Below, one piece after another: positions 47,667 to 58,489 of a DNA stretch of 64,000 nucleotides. The position numbers and the translations under genes are program-made. The notes under the pieces were generated by a model. That model was not told the DNA's origin, made no database searches, and saw only the letters and a program-made list of their open reading frames with translations. The stretch spans positions 136,117,475-136,181,474 of the forward strand of contig CM057228.1 in assembly GCA_029891385.1 (NCBI GenBank). The letters run 5' to 3'. Every line of letters begins with the position of its first letter. The first letter of the stretch is position 1. This DNA is from Erythroxylum novogranatense (lineage: Eukaryota > Streptophyta > Magnoliopsida > Malpighiales > Erythroxylaceae).

Positions 47667-49842
47667 TCATAATGTGCCATCAAGAATTGTTGACAGCAAC
47701 AATCCCCGGACAAACTCTGTCTTCTGCATCTTCTCCTCTTGTTCTTTGTTAGATAGAGCTGGCCGTTCCACATTCCTGCCGATTTGAAATCACGGTTTTT
47801 GTAAACGTAACCAATACGAGAAAAAATATAGGTAATACCAAGTTCAGATATTAGTGCAACTTAGTATTTTGCCAAGGTTCACCAGGTGATTATAGTTCTG
47901 TTCTGTTCAAGTTCTAGTTTGAATGAAACCTCAATGGCATAATCAAAATGATAATTGTGTTTACTAAAGTCATGATATACTTTCGCAGATACACAAAATT
48001 TTCAATTTATGACCCTTAAAAGGGAATACCAAGAATCTTAAATGGATTTCACTAAGTTCGTTCCCTGACACTTGGGTTTAAGAATTTTGAAAAGAATAGC
48101 TGACCGATCACTGCACATGAAAATTTAAAATCAAGAGCATCTAAGTCAAACAAAGTCCAACCTAGTTAACCCTGATAGGATAAAGTTCTATACTCCTACA
48201 TCCAGTCAAAAAATTTAACAGGGAAAAAGAACTAAATGACCCATACCTTTCTTGAAACTCCTCAGTGTTGTTGCTCTTACCCGAGCTTCCATCAACAGGT
48301 GAAAGAGGCTGGATATTGATAGTTTCCTCCGGTACAGGTGGATTAAGTATAAAGGATGACAACAACGGATCAGGCTCTGTATTAGAGGAAGGAATGAAAC
48401 TCGAAGATCCTCCAAGCAGGGATTGCAAGCTTCCTTCTCGAAGCTCCCTTCTCAACATAGAAAATGCTGAGTTAGAACCCATCCTGCGCAACCTTCTTTT
48501 TCGTTGCACGTAATTCCAAGTTAAGGAATACCAAAGAGTCTTGAAGGATTGTGATGAAACAGGAAATGAAAGAGAAAAGCAATTTGAAACTAAGAGATAC
48601 AATAAGCTGTTGAACACAAAATGATAAAACACATACAAAGGTTCCATCGGAAAGAAAAAACAAATCTTGTTAACACAAACGAAATGAGTCGAATCTCAAG
48701 AAATTTGAGGAAAGATTAAACTTAAGTATCAAACCAAAGATCAAGGATATCTTTAAAAAGTTCCCATGTTGCACGGTAATGTGGCCAACAATATCCATTC
48801 CAACCCTCTTGGAACAAACTGGGCATACCTAGAACAGACAATTCAAACGAATAGTCAGGATCATACACTCAAACAATGCTCACAGCAGTAAGGCATCTTA
48901 AAACTGCACCCATAGCAAAATAAGATTAGAGCATAGGAACTAAAGCGAAAGTGTTTGTAATCCAGTTTCTAATACTCTTGCAGGTAAATAACTCTCGAAA
49001 CAACAAAAACTTAGTAAAAATTTCGACTAATATGCGGAATCTGAAAAGATCCAGTAGTAAGCAACCTTAGCCTGATAAATAACACTCAAAAGAGAATGAA
49101 ATTCACATTCCAACCTATGATCTACATCCAAAATGTCCAATCCTAGAAAAATCCTTGCAATCAAGAACCTTGGACTAGAAGTCAACTTAGAAGCCAAAAA
49201 GTTAAAGAATACATAACATTGACTTTTGCTCAGTACCAAGTATAAACTCATGTCTATAAACCCTCATAAAACCTCTATATTTAGTCCAAAACCCTGAAAA
49301 GACATCCTTTAAACACACACTATATAACAATTTCCAAAGAAAACTAAATAAATAAATTGTCATCAAATCAAAGAACTCAAATTTTTTCCAAAATTTCTCA
49401 ACTTGACAGACCAAAAAACTGATATTTAAAGAAGAATTAATAGAAACAGGAAGAAAGTAACATATTAGAGTCTCAAATAGACAGAAAAGGAAATTAATAC
49501 CCCATTCTTGGCTTCAACTGGGTGCTCCTCATCGATGTGACAACAAAGTCCAACGACATCAAAATTCTCAGCACAAAATGGGCACAAGAACTCCGCTCTC
49601 AAATCCTCTTCCCCTTCAGCCTCATCAAACAGATCTAAAATCGCCAAACCCACACAAAAAAAATAAACATTTACAAACCTGAAAACCGAGAAACCAACAA
49701 AAACCCAATACCTTTGCGCGTAAAATCAAAAAAGGTTGGTTCTTTACCAGAAAATAAACAAACTTTGGAACAAACCTGATCGAGATAGATTATAACGCCT
49801 CGAAGAAGTCGAGAAACGAGAACCCCACGAATCAGAAGCCAT
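47667..49842 (-). CDS. Di19-type zinc-finger protein (drought-induced 19 family)
   Basis: Likely nuclear DNA-binding regulator in stress and light responses, as known for the family. Minus-strand exons 49776-49842, 49501-49634, 48751-48828, 48247-48509 and 47667-47775 join into 217 codons (216 aa). The zf-Di19 region has two atypical C2H2 fingers: C40-P-F-C43 with H55/H60 and C69-P-V-C72 with H83/H88, linked by the conserved GLCCHIDEEHPVEAKNG. A basic stretch (QRKRRLRR, 95-102) can act as nuclear localisation signal. The Di19_C part has LRRELREGSLQSLLGG and DPLLSSFI and ends with TEFVRGLLLSTILDGTL. The third coding intron (48510-48750) is of the U12 AT-AC type; all others are GT-AG. Confidence 0.92.
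48510..48750 (-). other. U12-type AT-AC intron in the Di19 gene
   Basis: The 5' splice site is ATATCCTT (48750-48743, minus strand), identical to the U12 consensus. The branch-site motif is TTCCTTAAC (48528-48520), also consensus, and the intron ends in AC at 48511-48510, 11 bases past the branch A. Removing exactly this intron joins QHGNFLK to VQRKRRLRR, the continuity expected in Di19 proteins. It depends on the minor spliceosome. Confidence 0.9.
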
Positions 49843-51164
49843 TCTCTATCCCAAAAATAAATAGCTTGCCCGAAAATTCCTAGTAAATCAGAGGAATTTG
49901 AAGAACATGTAATATGTTATGTCGTACAACGGATAAGAAGGGGTGATAGCGCAAAATGAATTAGGAATTGGGCAAGACCCCCGAATTTTGGAAGATCAGG
50001 CAAAGAGGAGAAAATGGATTTGAGAGACTGAAGAGATAGAGATTGAGGAAAAGAAGGAGACTTAGTGTAGTACCCTTCTCATGAATTTAACTTTTTGGGT
50101 TTTTGCAAATAAGGGCTCTTAATTTTGTTAAATTAGGGAATTAGGCAATGGACTCAGTGTGACACTGGAATAAATGGGCCTTTTCTTAAAAATATCGAAT
50201 GGGCCTAAAGTTTATAATTTTTGAATCAGGCCCTATTAAACTTTTGTTTTGGGTAAAGGCCCTATAAAACTTAAACCTTGCTTTTAGGTTGAGTCAATCT
50301 TAATTGTGAGATGGACCTTAAAACTTTCTAAATTGAGTTGCGATTCCTTAATCAACACTTAAACTTACAACTTTTGAATTGTTAAGCTCATGAGAGCATG
50401 CTTTTATCATTTAAACCAGCCCCAAATGATATTTCGTTTACGGGTTTTCAACTTTACAAATTTTCAAATCCGTTCGGTTTTATTTCATTCTATTCTCGGA
50501 ACATTCACAACTTCGTAATCACAAGGTACGGAAGGAATCTAACGGCTATATAACAAACACAGGAGAAAATGAATGAATCACATAATCATAAGATGCATCA
50601 AATAATTACTAAAAACCCTGATATGAACCATTTGTCAAATTTTAGATTAATTAAATTTCGAATCAAATTTAAAATAATATTATAATTTTTAAATGACAAA
50701 TAGAGGAAATGAAATGACATGATCTGGTAAGCCCAAACTAATGTCCACATCCAAATGGGCTCACTTGACTAGACCTATATAATATTATAGAGAGGTTCAA
50801 TGAAAGAGTTTAAGAATCATATAGACAGCAAGTTCCTAAGATTGAGGTCATCACGTAGTTTAATCAAACTACCAGCTGCTCCATTCGAACGGTGCACCTT
50901 GACTTAACCATGATCATCACGTTCATGCCTATAAGCCTAAAGGGTCACATAATGTGCCCTCTCCTCTACATAGGTAGATGCCAACAAACTATTGACTTGA
51001 GAGGAAGATATGGAAAGTGTCAAAATCTGCTGCTCTTACCCTCTTCTTTTCTTTGTTTGTTCACACAAATTGAGATATATTTAGGAATTGAGGTTATGTA
51101 CCATTCCAACCAACATACATCCATAGTTTAATGTCGCGATTAAAACTATACTGGTTTGACCGGT
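49843..51164. other. Upstream region of the Di19 gene and intergenic DNA
   Basis: The first few hundred bases should hold the Di19 promoter and 5' UTR. The remainder has no supported gene. Confidence 0.5.
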
Positions 51165-52080
51165 TTAATTATAAAAATCTTGAATCGACTAAGTTTTTAG
51201 TTTAGTTTTCAACTTTTCAGTTTAATTTATTTTAATAACTTTTTATTAAAATATATCAGTTTCTTAATTAATCGATTGATTTTTATAAACTAATCAAATT
51301 TTATATATTAAAATAAACTAATTAATTTTTATTAATTAGTAGTCTCTTTTAATTAAACTTTAAATTGAGGGTGTTATTCTTTAATCATATTTCATAATTT
51401 TCAATTTCATTCAATCTTTAACTAATTTTATGATGTCTAATATATGTCAAACCTTTTAAACATTTAATCTCTTGTCTTGTTGGTTTAACTTTCAATCGAT
51501 TCTTAAAATATTAGTTCAATGTCTTAATCTCACGTTGTGAGTTTAAATACAATCGATCATGCTTGAATTATAAATGACAATTAAGTTGAAATTATCACTT
51601 AACTCGAAATAATATGTAATATATACATTATTAATTATGAAAATCTTAAACTAATTAATTTTTAATTTGGTTTTCAAATTTTCATATTTTTATTAAAATC
51701 GACCAGTTTCTTAATTAATCGGTTGATTTTATAAACTAAACAATTTTATATATCAAAATAAACTAATTAATTTTATTAATTAATAGTCTCTTTTTAATTA
51801 AACTTTAAGTTGAGGTGTTATTCTTTAATCATATTTCATAATTTTCAATTTCATTCAATCTTTAAGCGATTTTATGATGTCTAATATATGTCAAACGTTT
51901 TAAATATTTAATCTCTTGTCTTATTGGTTTAACTTTCAAACCGATTCTTAAAATATTAGTTCAATGTCTTAATCTCACGTTGTGGGTTTAAATACAATCG
52001 ATCATGCTTGAATTATAAATGACAATTAAGTTGAAATTATCACTTAACTCTGAAATAATATGTAATATATACATTATTAA
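51165..52080. repeat. Tandem duplication with 444-bp period
   Basis: Two units of AT-rich non-coding DNA. TTATTCTTTAATCATATTTC, for example, starts at 51374 and again at 51818. Copies differ by scattered substitutions and small gaps. No coding content. Confidence 0.88.
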
Positions 52081-53097
52081 TTGCATTCAAAAATACAAGC
52101 TTTACTAATATTAATGTTTAAAAAAAAAGGGATTTCCCATGTTATGTAAAGCAATAGTGAGGCAGCTTTACTTTGTGGTGACCAAAGTTGGTACATAGTG
52201 CTTGCATGTTTAGTTACCATAAAATGATTGCACACAGAGGTAAAGGATCCAATCCTCATTGTCTGAAACTATAAATGCAAAATAGCTTAGAAGTGATGCA
52301 AGTTGAGGATTTCACCTTTAATCATGACAAGCAAAGACCAGATGTAGCCCAACTTTTATTGCATGAGAGATCATATCATATGGTGGCCATTAACCAACAA
52401 AATTCCAAATTGGTGAAGTTCATAAATATGATGAAGTTAAAAAGAGTCAAAGTGCATCATCATTACACATGGCACGTGAGAGTTCCAAATCTTTTCCATA
52501 TCTATATATCTTCCACTCCACATGCAAAGGAGAATTTGCAAATCGATGGTCTTCACATGCATGCAAGTTTCCAAGCTGAGAGGACCATGATTTCCCAATT
52601 TTGTCACCTTTACATCCAAAGGAAAGGAGAAGAAAGTGTTATATCTGAATTAATCTCAAGGTCAAATTACAATATATTATGGGATTATATATACTAAAAA
52701 TCACATAATCAACTCTATATTTTTTTTAATTTTTATTTAAAAACCGTTATTTGTCTTATTATAATATTATTTAAATCAAAAAGTGGGTTTTGGAGAGACA
52801 TAACTCATAGAATAAATGGTAGGCATCATTAGAAGGTGAAATCTAAAGTCATAAAGGTTTTTAACTTTTAAGTTGATGATATTAAGAGTGAGTACGGTAC
52901 AATGAGAATAATAGGACCTACTTGCTTGCAAGCCTGGCAAAAATTGTGTACATTGTGGATATGAATTTAATTCAGATGGTACTCTTATTAGCTGTTTTCA
53001 CTTCAATTATTATTCTCCCACCAACCCAATATATATATATATATATATATATACATTCTATATTTGACTATGGACTTAGGATAAGCACATGGGGAGG
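52081..53097. other. Intergenic DNA with an AT microsatellite
   Basis: An (AT)n tract lies at about 53031-53053. A 140-codon open stretch at 52275-52697 has no recognisable domain and is not called as a gene. Confidence 0.45.
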
Positions 53098-53235
53098 AGT
53101 CCGGGATACTTGAGTTGACAAAGTGAGGAGGCATCAGATTAAAAGGTCTTATGTTTAATTTTTTCTATTTATACTCGTTCGATCAAACCTTTTATACAGA
53201 ACTTACCTGATGCGGAACATTCGGTTGATGTAACT
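53098..53235 (+). repeat. tRNA-derived SINE-like element, copy 2
   Basis: Diverged relative of 847-988, with TTGAGTTG, AAAAGGTCT, TTTAATT and the TACAGA..CCTGATG blocks in the same order and spacing. Box B-like GTTTAATTTT is at 53153-53162; box A is degenerate (TACTTGAGTTGA). Confidence 0.45.
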
Positions 53236-54219
53236 TGCAAGCAATTGTATCAATTTGACGATTTACTCAGTACACATTTAACAGATAATAATTGACGATT
53301 CTTCCGTTCTAAATTAAAACAAAAAACTAGCGAGGACCGATATTTTTATAAATGGGGTATATTTTAAAAGTAACTCAATTTATATAATATCATCAATTTT
53401 CCCACTTGGCTGTCATTCTTACCTATTTCAATCTCAAGCATTTCAAGAAAAAAGTTGCTTTGAAAAAAAAAAGGTTTTGTAAAGACATGAATTCTCATGA
53501 AACATGAAGATTTTTGACTTGCCTCTACACTCAATCAATCTCAAGTTAATCAAAAGTTCTATGTTAAATAATATAAAACTCTCCTCTCCATCCTCTTGAC
53601 CATACCTGCATTTAGTTACACCAAACCGCTGATAAAAATAATTGGAAATTTGAAAAAAAAAGTACCCATTGTATGGAAATAAAATTTAAAATCTATTTAG
53701 GGTTTAAGCAACTCTATAGTATAAGACAATAAAGTCTATATAACTAATATGTTAGGATAAGAAATTTTAAAATATGATTTCAGTCCGTGTTTGACTAATA
53801 TGGTATCATCATCAACACCTAATTAAAGTCTTACTGAAATACAAGATTTAAGGAGATTCGGTATAACCTTATCCCTATTTGATAAAAAGATTGCTATTCG
53901 ATAACCAAAGTTAATAACTAATGTGAATAATATTTTATTTAAATAAAAATAAAAATTAAGAGTTTAATTAAAAATCTTTTAAAATAGACACATTTAAATA
54001 TAGTTACACCAAACCATTAAGAAAATAACTAAAAAATAAGAAAATTTAAAATTTAAAATTTAAAACTCATTGACTTTGTTTAATAATTAGAATAAGATAC
54101 GTAATTTATAAATTATTATATACAAGAATTCAAAATAGTAAAATATATCAATTTTAAGAAAAAACCCATTCAGGGTCTACCCAGCTATATAGGATAATAG
54201 GTTTATAATTTTATGCAAT
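53236..54219. other. AT-rich intergenic DNA, no gene seen
   Basis: No open frame with recognisable content, no clear repeat boundary. Confidence 0.45.
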
Positions 54220-54560
54220 AGTTTATAGCAGCCGCTCCCTTCTCCCTTCCCCTCCCCTCTTAGTTGTTTCCAGAAGAGATATGTACTACATTGCACAGGG
54301 CTAGTGGGGCCCCACATCTCTTTTCACCGATTATGGTCTAGAAGGTGGGCCCGGCCCAACTTCAAATGTGGGACCCGTCTCTATAAGGACAACACCACGT
54401 GTCCGTCCGATCACTTCTCTGATTGATGTCGCGGGACCCGTTTGATGTTGGGTTAGTGTTGGTCCCACTTTCAAGTAGTCGGCTAGTCGGCTCCGCTCAT
54501 CGGAGTGGGCCTAAGAAACCTTGCTACTCATCACGTGATATATTGCAGAAATAATTTCTT
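54220..54560. promoter_or_regulatory. GC-rich island with TCP-type and G-box motifs
   Basis: This ~340-bp stretch is far less AT-rich than its surroundings. It contains GTGGGGCCCCAC (54304-54315), GTGGGCCC (54345-54352), GTGGGACCC (54368-54376), GGTCCCAC (54461-54468) and GTGGGCC (54505-54511). All are close to class I or II TCP-binding consensus. Two CACGTG G-boxes lie at 54396-54401 and 54532-54537. No coding exon begins here. It may be a distal enhancer, perhaps of the ARR gene ~4 kb downstream, or part of an old transposon. Confidence 0.4.
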
Positions 54561-57500
54561 TGTAAAAATACAAAGAGAAGGTTGCCGTCGTTCTAACTCT
54601 CTATCAAGTTTTATATCATTGAATACGTTGACCTATTTTTCGTATATCAATAAAATTTATACTTTATAATAATGAGATAAAATAATTTTCAATGATTTTT
54701 ATAATTTAAAGTTTTTTTCGAAATCTTTTAAGAAAAATTATATTTATTCAATATAATATTTTTTTTTTTGTAAAATATTAAACTCATCATTATCATTATA
54801 TCCAGTTTGAAGTCCCGCAATAAAGCGAATTATGAGGAGATCTGATAATATACAACCTTACTTTTATATTATGGAAAAGTTGTTTCCGTTAGACCCATGT
54901 GTAAAATGTACAAAAGGGGTGGATGCTGAAAAAAAGCGTAAATAAAATAACACGCTCGATACTCCACCACAGTCAGTAAATAAAGTTTTAAACAATAAAT
55001 AAGGAAAATAACTGAAGGAGACCAAATCTATTAGTACCTTATATACTGTAAAGACTGATTCCTTTTGTTGCTTATTACACTAGGAGTCTTTACTAAGAGA
55101 CTTTAAGGGTATGATAATCCTACTATTTTAGAAAGAAAATATTAAACTAAAACAATTAAAATATAAGTAAATTATAAAGATTTAGGGTTTTTTAATTAAT
55201 AGAAAAGGATATAGTTGACTCTTTAAGTTATTTATATTTTTCCTTGAAACAAGCTACATAAGCAAGTTGCAACGTATAGATTATGGTCTTGTGAATTGAA
55301 TATCTTCATCTATTTTCCATTTATTAAATATAGGAATAGGTGTAATACAAATTTTAAACACATTAATATGTGCATGCCATAAAAAGGGCAATGAAATTTG
55401 AGTTTTTAATTTATAAATAATGAATTATTTTGTCTTTTGATTAATTATAGTTAATATAAACTTGAAAATAGTATTTAACGATTTTTGTATATTTTTCAAT
55501 AATAAAATGATATTTTAAAAATAAGTTTTTCGTGTTTTACATATTAAAAATAAATTTTGTGTGGACTCGTACGTAATATATTTAAACTTATAAATAATTT
55601 TATTTTATTCAAAAGTGAAAAATTTACCTAAAATTGAATGAAAAGGAATGCGTTTATTTAATAAAATAAAAGTCTTCATAAGAACATTAAATTACAAGAA
55701 TTTAATGAAAAGAAATGTGATTATACTAATTTTGAAATATTAGTTATTAAAATGACAAAATTGGATTTTGTTAGTCATGAAATGAATTAATTTAATTTAA
55801 TTTTGATATAATTAGAAGTTGATTAAAGAAATTGATTAATGAATAAATAAATTTTAATTTCTTAATTAATTTTTTAAACTTGAATAAATTAAGTTAAATA
55901 GTTGATTACACTATTTTTAAAATATTAGTTATTAAATTAAAATTTTTTAAATTGCGTACTGCTAAATATATTATTCCTTAATTAAGTAAAATTATTTAAT
56001 AATGATAATCAAAATGGAGTTTGATAATTTAATTTTAACTAATTATTTTATAAAATTAAATACCTCTTTTTCATTTTATATTATAAAATTTTCTATATTT
56101 CCTATTGGGTGTCGGAGCTCAAAATACATATAATCTTCGTAAGAGACAAGAGGTCGCGGGGAATATACGCTTTAACTTGACCAAGTACACACCTTTTCTT
56201 GCAAAGATTATTAAAACCCAACTTGAGAATAAATAAACAAAAAGGGTTCTTCGTCATGTATCATGACGAAGAAGAAATTGTATAAAAAGGAAAGAGATCA
56301 TGTTCTATATGATTTTGGTTTAATGAGTTTTGATTAAGTTGTTTAATATAACTATAATCTATTTTTATAGTAAGAATACTAATTGTAGTAGGTATTGATA
56401 TTGAAATATAATTTTAAACAATTTGTTAAAATTAAAAAGTATATATTAATTATTTAATTGGAGTAAATCATCATCACACTCATTTTAAAGTTTCACAATA
56501 AAGCGAGATATGAGAAGATTTGATAAGACTGTGCCTTTACCTTATATTATAGAGAGGATTGTAATGTAATTTTAAACAATTTGTTAAAATTTAAAAATAG
56601 TCATTGAACTTGTATATAATTAGAAATTATATATTTATTATGATTAAAATCTAATTAAAATTAATTTCAATATTATATTTTAAATATTATAAAATCTATT
56701 ACTTTTCAATATTTTATCTTTATATTTTATCAAAATTTTGATATAGGGAAACTTTTCAAAATATTTTATTTTTAGATATCGTAATTATCAATTAATACTA
56801 TTTTAATAAATTGTATTAAAATATTGTAAGTTAAATTTATTTTAGACATCATAAACTTTTTTTACAATTTATTCTTCCACCTTTTACATTTATAATTCAT
56901 AACTATATATTTTGATATTTTTAAGAATACAAAACATTTGAGAAAAGGACAAAACAAGAAAGGTAAAATGATGGGTATAGAAGCAAATCAATACAAGCCA
57001 AAGAAACCTTATCTACCTTACAAGAGGCTACTAAGGACACGTGTCAATTGGGGGCAAGTTGGGAGGGGATAGGTAGAGATAGTTACAGATAGAGATGAGT
57101 AGAGTGAGACAGTGAGAGGTAAAAAAGGGAACTGATGGAGTTACCATCAAAGGTTGGGACTTGAGAGACTTAAAAAGAAGAGCTTCAAAATTGGAACCAA
57201 AAAAGAAAGGATCTTTGAATGTGAATTACCCATTTTTGAGTTCCGTTTGTTGGGGGATTTCACGAGGAATCCGTAACTGAGGACTGGTTTGGTTTTTTCT
57301 TATCTTTTATGAACAATAAAGAATGCCAAAATAAGGATTGCTCAAGAACATTTGGAAAAGGAAGAGGTATCAAATCATTTACAGCAAATTATTAAAGTTG
57401 AATCAAAGAGGGATTGACCCTTTTTCTTTCTTTTGTTAAATTTACCAACTTAGAGTTGGTTAATTGTTTCGAAGAATTGAACTTTACGTCTTTTTTTTTT

Positions 57501-57592
57501 GGTACATAAAGATGTAAACTTTGATGGGTTTATCATCATTTCTTGAATTATACGATCATCAAAACATAAGTTGGGTTCTGACGGAATCATCA
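54561..57592. other. AT-rich desert with two related repeat fragments and a hairpin
   Basis: Two ~80-bp related segments lie at 54803-54882 and 56481-56560 (shared AATAAAGCGA, TATGAG.AGAT, ACCTTA, TATATTAT). A perfect inverted repeat with 12-bp arms TTCTTCGTCATG lies at 56247-56273. No gene is supported. Confidence 0.5.
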
Positions 57593-57598
57593 TATATT

Positions 57599-57641
<43 letters not shown>

Positions 57642-57642
57642 G
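57593..57642. repeat. Compound (TA)n(GA)n microsatellite
   Basis: An uninterrupted TA run passes directly into a GA run of about 13 units. Another GA-rich purine stretch lies at 58016-58060 near the start of the ARR transcript region. Confidence 0.9.
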
Positions 57643-58489
57643 AGTATATCAAAGTGCCATGGCACCTTATCAGATTAGAACTGGATAGAAACTTTAGTGT
57701 TAAAGACTCTTATCCAACTGTAGGAGACCAAACTTCTGATATTCTAAAGATAAGAACGATTTCACGTTCAGCAGTCAGGAAAAAAAGGAAAGTTTTTGAA
57801 GGAATATTGACCCTTCAAGAAGCTAAATTCCCGAGTCTCAAGTGAAAAAGAACAGTTGGAGGGAGCTTAAAGATAGGACTCAGTAGAAAAAATTGCAATG
57901 AGAATAGACCGACCAATCAAATATTCTGGTAAGTGAACAAGAGCTGAGGGTAAAAGCGAAGACAAAAGTACTAAAACAACAGTGAAATTAGAAACAGACT
58001 TTAACGTTGGTGTTAGTGAGAGGGAGAGAGAGAGAGGAGGGAGGAGAGGGGTGGGGGTGGGCTGTTGAGAGTAGATTTTAGAGATGCGGTGGAGTTAGTT
58101 AACTTTCATGTGTGAGCTGGATCCACTCTTCAAGGTCTGACCCACTTTTGAATAAAATAGTCTACAAAAATTGGGAATTAAAAAGCAATGTTTTTTCCTC
58201 TCAAGAAACACAGCAAAAATTGGAGCTTCAAGCTGATACAAGCCATGTCCTTCTTAACTTTCAATCCCTTCATATAAAAAAGATATATTCTTTACCATTT
58301 TCCTCTCCTAATAATTCCAAAGTTTCCTTCTCTTCTTCAATTTCTTTCAACATCTCAACTGGGTTCTCTCAGTTTCGAACTGGGTATCAAACTTTTGATG
58401 CTAAGTTCAAGTCTAAGTATGTGAATTTTGTGTCTTTTTTGTGCTTCTATCTCTTTTGTCTTCCTACCGTGGATCCAAGTTCTTGAGCT

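Noticed and set aside
48497..48647. Continuous open frame upstream of Di19 exon 4 using an ordinary AG acceptor
   Set aside because: It would insert non-conserved residues between the zinc fingers and QRKRRLRR. The AT-AC splice gives the conserved protein directly, with consensus donor and branch site.
52275..52697. 140-codon open frame
   Set aside because: No recognisable domain or splice context, composition like surrounding DNA, and no paralogue in the window.
57450..57845. Short frames on both strands around the TA/GA microsatellite
   Set aside because: They are partly translations of simple repeat, with no domain or splice support.
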